Positions 12,383-23,616 of a stretch of DNA of 64,000 bases are shown in pieces. How positions within the stretch are numbered: position 1 is the stretch's first letter; each line of letters opens with the position of its first letter. The notes under the pieces are model-generated. The model was given only the letters and a program-made list of their open reading frames with translations, did no database searches and was not told the origin of the DNA. Source of the stretch: Trochalopteron elliotii (Eukaryota > Chordata > Aves > Passeriformes > Leiothrichidae); assembly GCA_024734555.1 (NCBI GenBank), contig JANPWX010000108.1:1422566-1486565 (forward strand), written 5' to 3'. The position numbers and the translations under genes were made by a program.

Positions 12383-14045
12383 GACTCAAACCTGACTAGC
12401 CCTAAATACACTTAAAGCCCAAAACACAAGACAAAAATAGTTATCAGTAGTACATAAAACCTAAGTTTTGTGGTGGTAGTGGTGGTTTTGTTTTTTATCT
12501 TTTTTTTTTTCCAATTAAATACTTCAGAAATCCAACTTTTTTGCAGTCAATACAGTATATTGTTAAAAAAGCCCAATTTTTAAAATTATTTATCAAGAGT
12601 CTACTGCTAAGTGGACACTTTAACATTCCCCACTCTAACGTATTTAGATTCCTCTTTAAATAAAATGTTCCAAAACACGGACAAATAACAACAATTAATT
12701 TGTTTTATCCAAGAACTGCAATTTTCTGTCTTGTTGAACTGAGTTTTCAGTCTTACATTAGTTAAAATCAAGCTTGGTCTGTGCATTTACTAGTACCTGT
12801 TTACAGATACAGAAGATTTCAACTGATATTTAAAAATCCTACAGCTACTTGTATATGCATGTTTATATATGTATAAATGTAAGAGTGATTTGTTGAAAGG
12901 GAATTTTACTTGAGCTCCTGTAAAGAAGGGTCATAAGAAACTGAAATAAATAAATTTTGAAATAGAGGACACCTTTCTGTACAGATTTTAGCACCAAGTT
13001 ACTATGATTGACATATTTATTTGTGTGTAGATAATGCCTTTCAAAATGGCATAATGCAAATATTTTGCACTAAGTAAATATTGTTTCATTTGAGGATAGA
13101 AGAAACATACAGTCACCAGGAAAACATACTGGATGTAAAGAAATAAGGGAAAACTGAAAGCAAACACCTTTTTTTTGCATAAATTTTCTCCATATTAAGT
13201 CTATTAAACTATTTTTTTGGTTTGTTTTTTTCCCTTTTTCCAGCTAACATGTAAGTTTGAGTAAATGTTTTTGGGCTGTGTGTCAGAGTACATGTTATCT
13301 GAACGAGAACTTTGAAAGAAAAACAACTTTTATAGTTCTAAACTGCCCACATGTGTGGGGTTTTTCATTATTAGTTATTGTCATTTTTTACCTGCTTTAA
13401 CATTATTAAAGAGGTTATTTTCTGAAATATTAATGATCTTCTAATCAATTTGTGCTGCTTCAGAAAAAGTAAGTCACTGCAAAATTGAGCCCTAAAATAG
13501 GCTGAATATTTTGTCAAATATAGGGTACAGGTGGCCAGTCTACACATATTTTTCAAAAGTAGACCAGGTCACTTCTGTGCCGGGTAAGTGTTTTTAGAAA
13601 GCATTTCCTTTTCCTGAAAGTGAGATTTAACTCCTAGTTGTCAAAAATATCATTGCCAGATGAAAAACAACTTCAATAACTCCCTCCAACTTCACTCATC
13701 CACATTTTTTTAATGTTAAAATTTGTATTCCAGAGTAACGATAAGAAAGCATATGGAAGTGCCATGCTTGGACAGTACAAATGGAACTTTATATTTCTTT
13801 AGGCTGCAGTTTTCAGTTCTGAGATTCCATTGAGTTCACCTATTAGAGCAAGGAAATCTCCACACAAAAAATATGAGGGTAACAAATTATTTAATATTTT
13901 TTGTGGCTCCCCAAGATAGATGGTGATGATGATGATGATGAAGAAAGCTGCTGGGCTTTGTTTCAAGGTTTAGTAAGTACTATGCATGCACATAGTAGAC
14001 ACAATGAGGGCAGAAAACAAAATTCTCCTTATTTATTTAGGTCTT
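12383..14045. other. Unique spacer between the inverted LTR pair
   Basis: AT-rich and without retroviral coding motifs, so the two flanking LTRs are not the ends of one provirus; they also point in opposite directions. It contains a (TGA)6 run at 13924-13941 and a G/T-rich stretch near 12470-12490. Confidence 0.7.
13924..13941 (+). repeat. (TGA)6 microsatellite
   Basis: Six uninterrupted TGA/GAT units. Confidence 0.9.
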
Positions 14046-14710
14046 TGTACTAGGGTGACTATGATACCTGTATCCCCACATGGTCTGTTCTGTGTTCTGT
14101 ACCTTGAAAACTGGCTCTGAGAGTGAGCAGGGAAAGAAGAAGCGCGCAGTTTGTTTTGAAAAACAGTGTTCACTCCTCAGGATCTTCTCTTTGTCCTTGG
14201 GACTGTGTGGTTGTTTTTTTCTTTCGTCGGATGCACGGACAGCAGCCAGAGAGAGTTTTTTTCTTCCCTTTGTTAGTCTAGCTAGCTGCGGCAAAGAAGC
14301 TTTCCTGCACTGTTTTTCTTTTTTTTTTTTTCTTGGGACTGTTTAAATCTGCTCTGGACTGAAAAAACCCAGAGGAGCACCGGGATCTTGCACCCGTGGC
14401 CCACCGGGCCTGGACTCGGCATTTTCCAGCACCAAAGGGACTGGGACTGATAAACTCCTGGCACAGACTCTCAGTTTTGCCATCTCTCTTTGGAGTGGTA
14501 AGAGGTTTTATTGTTTCGTATTATTATTATTATTATTCATTCTTTATACTTGTGGGCATTTTATTTTTTAAATAAATAGTTTTTTCCACTTTTTCTCTGA
14601 GGGAGTTCTTTTCCCAGACCGGCTGTGGGGAGGGGCTGTTTGGACTTGCTTTCCAGAGGAACACCATTCGGAGGGTTCCTCCCAAATTTGCCCTAAACCA
14701 GGACAGTCTT
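14041..14710 (+). mobile_element. Solo LTR, songbird-type family, plus sense, exact 5-bp target duplication
   Basis: The LTR is 14046-14705 (660 bp). It starts TGTACTAGGGTGAC, ends CCTAAACCAGGACA, and is flanked by GTCTT at 14041-14045 and 14706-14710, a perfect 5-bp duplication. The poly(A) signal AATAAA is at 14571-14576, giving plus-strand sense. It is the same family as 11721-12382 in the opposite orientation. An (ATT)6 run at about 14519-14537 is an expansion over the two ATT units at the matching place in the other copy. There is no internal region. Ends, duplication and matching partner together make this one of the firmest calls in the window. Confidence 0.9.
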
Positions 14711-15687
14711 CTTCTCTGTCTACTTGTATCTACTTCAATTTTTTCATTCTCAGATATCTCTTCAGAAAACATATAATCTCTATTTTTTAACATTTTCATT
14801 GAAAATTAAAGGGAAAGAAAGAAAGATTTTTTTAAAGGTTATTCAACCTATTTTAGCCAAATGTTGCCTCATACTTTAGTGACTTATACCGAGACTTCAC
14901 TATAAGTTTGCAAAACATCCTTAGATGGGTAGAATTGGCATGACTATGAATCATTTAATCCAAATCCCTCAGGGACAGTTAAAGAAAAAGATCAGGCAGG
15001 AGATATCAGGACATAGACAAGTAACAGAACACTATGATACAGGTCTGACCAAAGATGAAAATTATTACTTAAATAATTCTGTTTGAAAAACTGATTTATA
15101 AAATTCTCTGAATAGAGGTTCAGTAGCCTCCTGTGTCAGTGGAGCAGCTTGATTAATTAAGTACAGGCTCAGACATACACACTTTTTTTTTCTTCCTGAA
15201 GGCAAAGGGTTTCCTGGCCTGTTCTTAGTTAAACCCAAGAAAACTATTAAGTGAAATTCAAGAGAATTTTTTTTATTTAGTGAAGTAATTTATTAGTTCA
15301 TTAGCTCTTTTATTAAGATGTTCATTTTTAAAAGAGACTCCTTGTAAAAATTTAGAAAGTAAGTAGAAAAAGAAAAAGATATTAACTTTTCATTGCACCA
15401 GATCTTGATTATTTGGGGCACTACAGTCATCTCAAACTTCTGTTTAATGTATAATTGTGTAATACATACGTGTACATATACTTAACAAAGTTAATCAATG
15501 AACTTTTATCATTAAAGTGTGGTTAAAATACATTTATTTAATAAGTAGGATTTATTTTAGCTCCTCTGGTTTTACTTTTTTCTTAAACATTTTCAAGGAT
15601 AAGAAATAGAGAAGTCAAAAGGAAATAAATTATTGAATTGTATAGTGATAAAGAACCACACAGAGTTCCTTAATGTGTAACTGTCAT
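14706..15687. other. Unique AT-rich non-coding DNA
   Basis: No gene or recognisable element. The minus frame at 14533-14799 spans the LTR edge and is chance. Confidence 0.6.
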
Positions 15688-16100
15688 AGAACCATAGAAT
15701 CATTAAGGTTAGAAAGACCTCCAAAACCAAGTCCAAACATTAACCTGACACTGCCAAGTCCAGAACTAAACCATATCCCCAAATGGCACATCTACACATC
15801 TCTCAAGTACCTGCAGGGACTCCACCTCTTTCCTGGGTAGTCTGTTCAGTGTTGTCAGTGTTTGACAATCCATTTGGTAAATAAATTTTCCCTAATATCC
15901 AATCTAAACCTTGTCTAGTGCAACTTGAGGTTGTTTGTTCATCCTTTCACTTGTGACTTGAGAGAAGAGACTGACTCCCAGGTGACTATATTCTCCTTTA
16001 AGATAATTGTAGAGAGCAATAAAGCTTCCCCTGAGCCTCCTTTTCTGCAGGCTGAACAACTCCAGCTCCTTCAGCCACTCCTCATAACATTTATTCTTGG
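15688..16100 (-). mobile_element. CR1 LINE 3' fragment (minus)
   Basis: The left edge is the CR1 3' terminus in reverse complement: two octamer units (CATAGAAC CATAGAAT) and then a diverged TTAAGGTTAGAAAGACCTCC. Conserved CR1 blocks follow: TCCCTAATATCCAATCTAAACC, TAATTGTAGAGAGCAATAAAG, and CTGAGCCTCCTTTTCTGCAGG near the right. The minus frame at 15904-16116 translates to a decayed ORF2 C-terminus with the pattern [19 protein letters not shown]. The element is 5'-truncated, as usual for CR1, and abuts the ERVL LTR fragment to its right. Confidence 0.85.
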
Positions 16101-16106
16101 CCACAT

Positions 16107-16446
16107 GGGAAGACAAAAAGTCAGAGCCTCAGAAGCCCCCCTTCCTCCTTCTTCCCTTCTCCTCATATGGTGAGCCTTATGGTGCCTTATGGTGTCTTAT
16201 GGTATGGGAAATCCCTCTAGTCAGCTGGGGTCACCTGTCCTAGCTCTGACCCCTCCCAACTCCTTGTGCACCCCCAGCCTGATCTCTGGTGGAACGAGAG
16301 GCTGAAAAAGCCTTGACTCTGTGCAAGGGCTGCTCAACAAAAATTAAAATAGGTTTAACAACATTGTTTTAATCACAAACCCAAAACATGGCTCCCTACC
16401 ACATACAATGAAGAAAATTTACTTTACCCCATCCAAAATCAGTACA
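16107..16446 (-). mobile_element. ERVL-type LTR fragment (5' half, minus)
   Basis: Read on the minus strand it begins TGTACTGATTTTGGATGGGG and carries the blocks known from a common avian ERVL LTR: a TTTTCTTCATTG segment, CAGAGTCAAGGC, a GGGGTGCACAAGGAGTTGGG segment, and a GACCCCAGCTGAC segment. It stops where the CR1 starts, so the 3' part of the LTR (poly(A) signal and end) is missing. The rest of the LTR is not seen left of the CR1. The same family recurs, more complete, at 47060-47612. Confidence 0.75.
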
Positions 16447-19400
16447 CTTGATCTTATCCCATTTTATTAGTCTCCAGGAAAAGCAACATATGCAACAGAT
16501 ATGTTATACTTCAATGGTATAGATGATATTCACATATTTGTATGATGTATTGAACTTTCAATCCCTTTTTGGACTAACATAACTTCTGAATTCCAGAGTA
16601 GTTATTCACACTTGATAATTTTATATTCACTTTCCGGAAGTGCTCTCTATTATTAGGCTAAAATTTAATGTATTTTATTTTCTTTGAGTTTATGTAAATT
16701 AATTGGTTTATTATGCTTTTCCTGAAGAGTAAGAACAAATGGATACCAATAAAAAAAGCAATCACTTCTTTCATAATTAAGATTGAAATTCAAAAATATT
16801 TCATTCTTGAACTCTCTCCCTAGATGCTAAATATTTTCCCTGTGGCTAAGAAAAATTAATAGTCCAAAGTCAACAAACAGTTTTGCCATGAAAACAAAAT
16901 AAGGGTTAAGATCTTCTGTATTCCTCTATATTTTACGTGAAAACTATTTTCAGCCTAATGTTATTGGTGAGATGAATTTTTCTTCCTTTAAAAGATTCTA
17001 TATGGCTACAACAACTGCTCACCTAAAATTCTATTTTCTGCTTGATTATTTAGGGATTTAATTTAATAGCTGGTTTAAATCAGTTTTACTTCAAGTTCCT
17101 TAGATTATATTGCCATATGACTAATATTTGAAGTCAATAGTAAAGGTTCACTGCAACAATGACAGGCATTAGAGAAAAACAAATGTCAGTTTTATAATAA
17201 AGTTAGTTTAAAATGAGTGATGAAGGTATTGTACTTAAAAAAAACCTCAGGTCCAAAACTGAAGACTATAAAAACGATCAGCCAAATTGGTTGATCCTCA
17301 GCTGAGTGTTGAATGGCTGTAGTATACAGGAAATGTCATCATATCTTCCACTTCTTTTGGTAGAACAACATTCAGTTCTTCTCCCAGTAAATGATACATC
17401 TGCACAACAAGCCAACCAGTAGAGCTACAAAACTGTCTTTGATATGCTTCAAGCAACATACCATTTTCTTTTTTTTATTCAAAACTACTTCATTCAGGAA
17501 CAGATGGGTTATCACTTTTTTTAAAGTCACGACTATAACATCAGCAAATTATTAATAGTATAATAATTGACCTGTCATCAGAAGGCTTAACCTTCTTAAG
17601 TTGATGGTGAAACAGATGTCGAGGATCATAAAAACAAAACTTTTTTTTTTTTTTAATAAACCATATGAATGTGTTACTAGGGCCTAACCCAGGTGTAGAT
17701 TTAAAAATACAGTGACAAAAAAGAAAGAAAACAACACTGGCTATCATATAAACCTGCATTATCTTATATTTGTTTAGCTGTTGATTAATTTCTTAAAGCA
17801 AACAACCAACTATTTTCTTCCAATGGACCAGGCAGAATATTTAGGCGTCAAAAACTGTAGCTTCATTTAGAATTTCTTTCTAAACAAAGATTTCTAAGTG
17901 TGTGTTTCAGCAGCTGTCTTGTCAGGTTTCTGAAAGAGAAAAATTAAGGCTCTACTATATTTATTCCATGTCTTCTCAGCGAGTGATCTAATATGAGAGT
18001 TAATTTTATTTTCTGTTTATCAGGAATAAGGCTTATCAAAGACACCGTATGTAAGTAATTATGAGAAACTGTCACACAGATGGTGGATAATAATGTGTAG
18101 CTGGGGAGGATAATTTCTTCCTTTTGACAAGCAAAGAGAAATGGCATTTGACTTCTCTTCAGAAATATAACACTCAGTTCTTGACAGAGATAGTCTGCTT
18201 CCATTTTTCTAAGCAATGGAAGTCTAATGTTGATAATAGTCTGCTTCCATTTACCTAAGGAAAGGAGACCTAATATTGGTAATCAACATGTCTTTTGGAG
18301 AGCTGTTCATTGCCCCTCTTCACTTTAACATTTTATTAGCTTTCAAATTCCTAAGTGGTTACTCTACCTTTGGGATTGTGGAATGGAGCTTGGCAGGGAG
18401 GAAAAGGCCACTGAACTGTTTACATTGTTTACATTGAGAGGATTTAGAGAATGAATATAGCTAAATTTATCTTTACCACTGTTCAGATGCCCTATATACA
18501 TTCCATTCTGGAATATCTGTACAACTTGCAGATCTTTTGGGATATTTGAGCATGTTGGTATTTCCTGGACTTTACTGATGAAGATTAATAAAAAAGCAAA
18601 ATTGTAGTCAGTGTGTATGGTCACATGTTCAAATTAATTTGCTTGATGGGGAGCTTGTGTCTAGTGTCTCTGGAGGGGCATTAATCTCTCCTATGGTGAA
18701 GGCCGAGACAAACCTTTCAGTGACTCTGTTTTATTCTCACTGACCCAAAGGTGCCTACTCCTGCCAAGCCAAAAACAAGCTTCCTGAAAGTAAGTCAATG
18801 AGCAGATTTTAAGCAGGACTGGAATCTCCTCCAAGGAATTTTTGTAATGTAAATCAGAAAAGGCACTTTGTGGGACAGAGATTCCACAAGAAGTTGTACT
18901 GGGAACTTGAATATTTTGTCTAAGATTTTTTATGTTACTGCTATTTTGAATCTTTGCTTGATTTTGTGTTCCAGGTAAGCAGATGGTTCTGTTTTTGAAG
19001 TGTATGTCCAGCTTGTAATGAAGAATTAATTGTCAGTGTTTGCTTTAACTTAAATAAATCTATGCAGACTTTCTAAATATTTCCAGATTCAGAATGACTC
19101 TGATATCTAGAGATGATTTTACCAACTCTATAAGTCCTGTTTATGATTCCCATCATCCTAAATTATTCTATGAAATCACTAAGCTACTGTATTTTGTTTC
19201 ATAGTTTCATTTTCAAATACAGACTTCAGCATATATGTTGTCACTCTGGTTTTAACCATTTCTGGTTAAAAAGAGTCAATACCCTTCCCCTGTGGGGAAA
19301 GTAAACGCATGGAAGCAGTACAGGTAAGGAAGTAAAAATCAGACACACTGGCCCTCCACGTCTTATAGAAGCCTAAAGGAAATATAAGAATACAAAATCT

Positions 19401-20607
19401 CAAGAACACTTACACTACTCCTTCTTCTCTCTGCTCAGTCAATTGTATCAGAGGTTCAGGGCCTCACATTGGATTCCTGAGATTTCTTCCAGTAACAGTT
19501 TTGTTAACTTAATTTTCCTTAGGAAGTTCCATCCTGCCACTTCTAAAGAGCCTGATGTTCAAAAGGAAGAGAGATATCTGGAAGAGAAAAAACAAGATGG
19601 ATCTTTACAATTAATTAAATCTATATTTATATTTTATTATGTCATGGTCACTTCTGTTATAATGGTTGTGAGGAAAATATTTGAAAAAGAGAATTCTTAC
19701 ATTTTCAAAACTTCTAAAGTTTGCATAAATGATCCTTGTTGCTGTGGTGAATGCTTATTCAATCAAAGGCAGTAAATCAAATGGATGGCAAGGGTGAGAA
19801 TGAGAGTTAAAAAGTGTTTTGGGCCCCAAATTATGTGTGTAGCTCTGTACACTACGTGTAAGTTCACTAGCAAGCAGAAATTGTTAAATAAGGGAGTAGT
19901 TAGTAGAAGAAAAAGGTCATCTTCAATGAATGGTGAACATTACGCGTTTAAATGTCAGCCTGGGCTTCAGTGAAGCTTTTGTACTCAGCAAGAGGGCTAA
20001 CAAATCCCTAACAAATACTGTTAAAAACATGAGATAAGGTGTCACTTGAGAAAAATAGGCAAGAAGTTTTCTTACCAAGAAGTTAGACAGGAAACATTCA
20101 AGAGATAACACTTTAATGAGAAAGAAAAAGCTGTCATTCTCCATAATCTTGTTTTTCTTTGTGTTGTTTGCCTACTTTCTCTCAACAAGAAATCCATGTT
20201 TTGCTAAGTCACTTCATTAATCTTTTGAGAGCAAGAATAGAAAACTCATAGAGCACATGCTGTTGTTTTAGGGTTTCTCAGGTGTGCTGATAAGAACCCA
20301 AGCTAGTGTTTATTCCTGATTATCCAAAACTTGATACAGTCCTTGCAACTGTAAAGGACTGAGTTACAGAAGGACTTCACAATACAGAGTAACATGAATT
20401 ATATTGTAGATTTCTGTAGATACAAACAATGCTATCATCATATGTGGATGTGTCTTATGACAGTTGAACTCCGGCCTTGTAAAAATTGTCATAGTGTAAT
20501 TAACAAGCAGAATATCCCAAAAGACAAGAGCCATGTATAAAATGAGATAATTCTTGGATCTAAGTTTAAATAAGTTAAGGGATTCTAGTATGTACTATAG
20601 CAGAAAT
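16447..20607. other. Unique AT-rich non-coding DNA
   Basis: No gene or transposon is recognised over about 4.2 kb. The longest frame (19443-19775, 110 codons) has no domain and no splice or codon evidence. A 46-bp diverged tandem duplication lies at 18190-18281. Confidence 0.6.
18190..18281 (+). repeat. 46-bp tandem duplication, diverged
   Basis: Copy 1 is 18190-18235 and copy 2 is 18236-18281. Both begin ATAGTCTGCTTCCATTT, then diverge but align without gaps to the end, at around four in five bases identical. It is an old local duplication. Confidence 0.8.
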
Positions 20608-20654
20608 TGTAGAATCAAAGCATATCCTGAGTTGGAAGAGACCTATAAGGATCA

Positions 20655-21799
20655 CAGAATCAGAGATTTAATGGGGTTGGAAAAGACCTCTGAGATCATC
20701 GAATCCAACCTATGACAGAGCACAACCTTGTCAACTAGACCATGGAGTGCCACGTTCAGTCTATCCTTAAACACTTTGAGGGACGGTGACTCCACCACCT
20801 CCCTGAGCAGCCCATTACAATGTCTAATCACCCTTTCCGTGAAGAAATTCTTCCTAATGTCCTAAACCTGCCCTGTCACAGATTAAGACTATGTCCTTTC
20901 AACCTATTGCTTGTTGCCTGGGAGAAGAGGCTAACCTCCACCTGACTATAACCTGCTTTCGGGCAGTTGTAGAGAGTGATAAGCCCACCCCTGAACCTCC
21001 TTTTCTCAAGGCTAAACAAATCTATCCCCCTCAGCTGCTCCTCACAGGACTTGTGCTCCAGACCCTTCACCATCTGTGCTGCCCTTCTCTGAGTTCCCTC
21101 CAGCGCCTCAATGTCCGTCCTGGATTGAGCCATCCAGAACTGGACACAGGGCTCATGCTGTGGCCTCACCAGTGCTGAGCACAAGGGGATAATCACTGCC
21201 CTGGTCCTGCTGGCCACACTACTGCTGGTACAGGCCAGGATGCCATTGGCCTTCTTGGCCACCTTGGCACACTGATAGTTCATGTTCAGTGGCCGTCAAC
21301 CAGCACTCCCAGCTTCTTCTCTGCTGAGTAATTTTCCAGCTGCTCTCTCCTCAGTCTATCATGCTATATGGGGTTATTGTTGCCAAAGTGCAGGACCTGG
21401 AGCTTGGTCTTTTTAAACCTCATACCACTTGTCTCAGCCCATCAATCCAGCTGGTCCAGATCCCTCTGAAGAGCCCTCCTATCTTCAGCAGATTGACATT
21501 CCCACTCAGTTTGTTGTCATCCACGAATTTATTAAGGGTAGAATCAATCCTGTCATCCAGATCATCAATAAAGAGATTGAATAGGGCTGGGCCCAATAAC
21601 GATCCCTAGGGACCACCACTAGTGACCAGAGACAAAATGGATTCCATCCACTATCACTTATGGAGCCCATTCAGCCAGCCAGTTCTTTGCCTAGTGAAGA
21701 GTGAACGTGTCCAAGCCGTGGGCTGTCAGCTTTTCCAGGAGTTTGCCGTAGAAGATGGTTCCAATGGTTTTGATGAAGTCCAGGTAGACAACATCCACA
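20655..21799 (-). mobile_element. Younger CR1 LINE nested in the older one (minus)
   Basis: The 3' end is at the left (CACAGAATCAGAG, then GGGGTTGGAAAAGACCTCTG). The element runs through the TTCTTCCTAATGTCCTAAACC and CTGAACCTCCTTTTCTCAAGG blocks and the complement of ORF2 C-terminal and mid-RT coding sequence. That coding part ends CAGGTAGACAACATCCACAG, which encodes the conserved VD.VYLD region on the minus strand. It is about 1.15 kb and 5'-truncated. Its flanks repeat GGATCA/AGGTCA imperfectly. It disrupts the CR1 at 20608-22275 and so post-dates it. Confidence 0.85.
20876..21283 (-). pseudogene. CR1 ORF2 C-terminal remnant (135 codons)
   Basis: This open stretch in the younger CR1 keeps the end of the CR1 ORF2 protein. 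Recognisable are AKKANGILACTSSSVASRTR near the start, then IIPLCSALVRPQHEPCVQFW, a TQRRAAQMVKGLEH segment, and SLEKRRFRGGLITLYN near the C-terminus. In CR1 this follows the reverse-transcriptase fingers and palm. It starts at an internal Met without the catalytic YADD region, so it cannot code for a working enzyme. Confidence 0.8.
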
Positions 21800-22322
21800 G
21801 GTCATTGAGCCCAGCTCCTGGGTATTTACAGCACAACCCAAAAATCACCATGTCCCTGAGAACATTGTCCAAGTACTTGACAGGCTTGGTGCCATGACCA
21901 CCTCCCTAAAAAACCTGTTCCATTGTTCCAGTGCACAATCACCTTCTAGGTGAAGGACCTTTTCTTGATATCCAGTCTAAACCTCCCCTGACACAGCTTC
22001 ATGCAATTCCCTTGGGTCCTGTCACTGATCACTGTGGAGAAAAGATCAGTGCCTGCTTCTCCACTTCTCACAAGGACGTTGCAGACTGCAGTGAGGTGTC
22101 CCCACATTCTCCTGTTCTCTGAGCTGAATAAGCCAAGTGACCCTGGCTGCTCCTCATAAACTGCCCCTCTAGATCCTTCGCCATCTTCATGCCCCTTCTT
22201 CAGATGCTCTCTAAGAGCATTAGATCCTTCTTATATTGTGGCACACAAAACTGCACATGATCCGGAGAGTTATTTTTGGAAATGCTTTAATGGCCATCTT
22301 TTGCTTAGCCACTAACTTTATG

Positions 22323-22358
22323 CTAATAACTGTTTATAATCTTATAAACAGTTATTAG
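22323..22358. repeat. Perfect 17-bp inverted repeat with 2-nt loop
   Basis: The left arm CTAATAACTGTTTATAA (22323-22339) and right arm TTATAAACAGTTATTAG (22342-22358) are exact reverse complements, separated by TC. It could extrude as a hairpin or cruciform. It lies just beyond the 5' side of the CR1 nest. It is not followed by a T-run and this is a eukaryote, so it is not a transcription terminator. Confidence 0.95.
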
Positions 22359-23009
22359 TAAAAGGAAACACCTGTGAAAATTTTTGGAGAGGGTAGTGCT
22401 CGTGAGGAATAAGTAGTGAATATGGGATCTGGACTCCACATAAAGGCTAAAGAATTTTGCTTCTATTTCTTCTTAATCACAATGTTTTGCAGTAAATGTG
22501 AAAAAAGTACAGACAATGTCATAGACACATAACAAAATATGAACAAAACACCTAAAGGTAAAAGTGTCTTAACACTGTAAGAGCTTTTCTTAATAAGATA
22601 AATAGATGAAGTCACTCAATTACACCCAAAAGAACAAGCTTAACATGTTTCTCACAAAGAGTAGCTAGACTCAGTAAAAAAGCCGAGTGGACCCTTTATG
22701 TGTATTGTTTTCCAAGCAGAAACAAGACTAAAATTCAGCTAGAAAAATCAAGAAGTTTTAAATAAAATGGATGAACTCCTGTCTACCAAAGGAAAAACTA
22801 TTCATTAAATAAATGTTACCAGAGCAGAAATTAACAGCCTAACAATTAATTGTGGGAACAACACTGCATGGAAGTGAAACATGAGTTTCATTGGTTTTTC
22901 TACCACGAATTTAGCTGCTGAACATGAGGATTGTTACTTGTTACATTCAGAGATGAATGAATAATTGAAAGACAAAACCAACAATGAATAATTTATTCAA
23001 TGAATTTGG

Positions 23010-23125
23010 CTGGGTTATTTTTTCTACAGCCTAATTATCACAACTTTCTTAAATGTATTCATTATGCAAATTAATTCAGCTAATAGTCATTTACATTCTT
23101 ACGAGATTGGATTTAATTATCCAAA
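23010..23125. promoter_or_regulatory. Candidate conserved non-coding element (homeodomain/POU motifs)
   Basis: TAATTA occurs at 23032-23037 and 23114-23119, with an octamer ATGCAAAT at 23064-23071 overlapping TTAATT. Dense TAAT-core and octamer motifs are typical of developmental enhancers, but they also arise by chance in AT-rich DNA. The regulatory call is an inference only. Confidence 0.2.
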
Positions 23126-23595
23126 GGGTATATTGCTTCTAGTGTTTTTGACTGGTCAAAAAAAGTCAAACAAAATTGCTTATATCACCTGATTGGATAA
23201 ATAAATAACCAGTTAGTGAAACTGTATAGCAGTATAATTATCATCATGTATAGCCAAATACAAGCTTTCAAATACACCTTTTAAACAGTTATGTTGATGT
23301 GTCAACTCTCAGACATTTTCTTTCAAGAAGCAACAGGAATTAATTCAAAACTTGAAATAAAATATATTTTCTTAGCTCCAACTCTCCATCTACTTTCTGG
23401 AAGCTGACAGGACTTTTTAAGGAAATGAACCTTGTATATTTACCCTGTCACAGCACTAAGAAACTGTTGCTTACCACTCTTACAAGCATAACTCTCAAGT
23501 AGAGGGACCATTGGTATGACCCAGCATGGTTCTAACAGTTTAGTGACTCAAATTCTAATGCAGTGAAATATGATCCTTTAAAACTGCTGCTCATG

Positions 23596-23616
23596 AAAAA
23601 AAAAAAAAAAAAAAAA
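23596..23616 (+). repeat. Poly(A) tract, 21 A
   Basis: Uninterrupted A run; no retroposed source is recognised upstream. Confidence 0.9.

Larger units (their letters stand above)
20608..22275 (-). mobile_element. Older CR1 LINE, split by a younger CR1
   Basis: Two pieces of one minus-strand CR1: 20608-20654 (3' end, with a GTTGGAAGAGACC block) and about 21800-22275. The second piece resumes at GTCATTGAGCCCAGCTCCTGG and runs through ACCACCTCCCTAAAAAACCTG, the TCCAGTCTAAACCTCCCCTG block and GAGCTGAATAAGCCAAGTGACC. In an uninterrupted CR1, AGGATCA is followed directly by TCGAGTCCAACTCCTGG, so the two pieces fit together across the inserted element. Divergence is high and there is no open reading frame. 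Confidence 0.8.

Noticed and set aside
11721..14705. One provirus bounded by 11721-12382 and 14046-14705
   Set aside because: The LTRs are inverted, have different target duplications, and the spacer has no viral sequence.
19443..19775. Plus frame of 110 codons in unique DNA
   Set aside because: No domain, no signal or splice evidence, and composition like the AT-rich surroundings.
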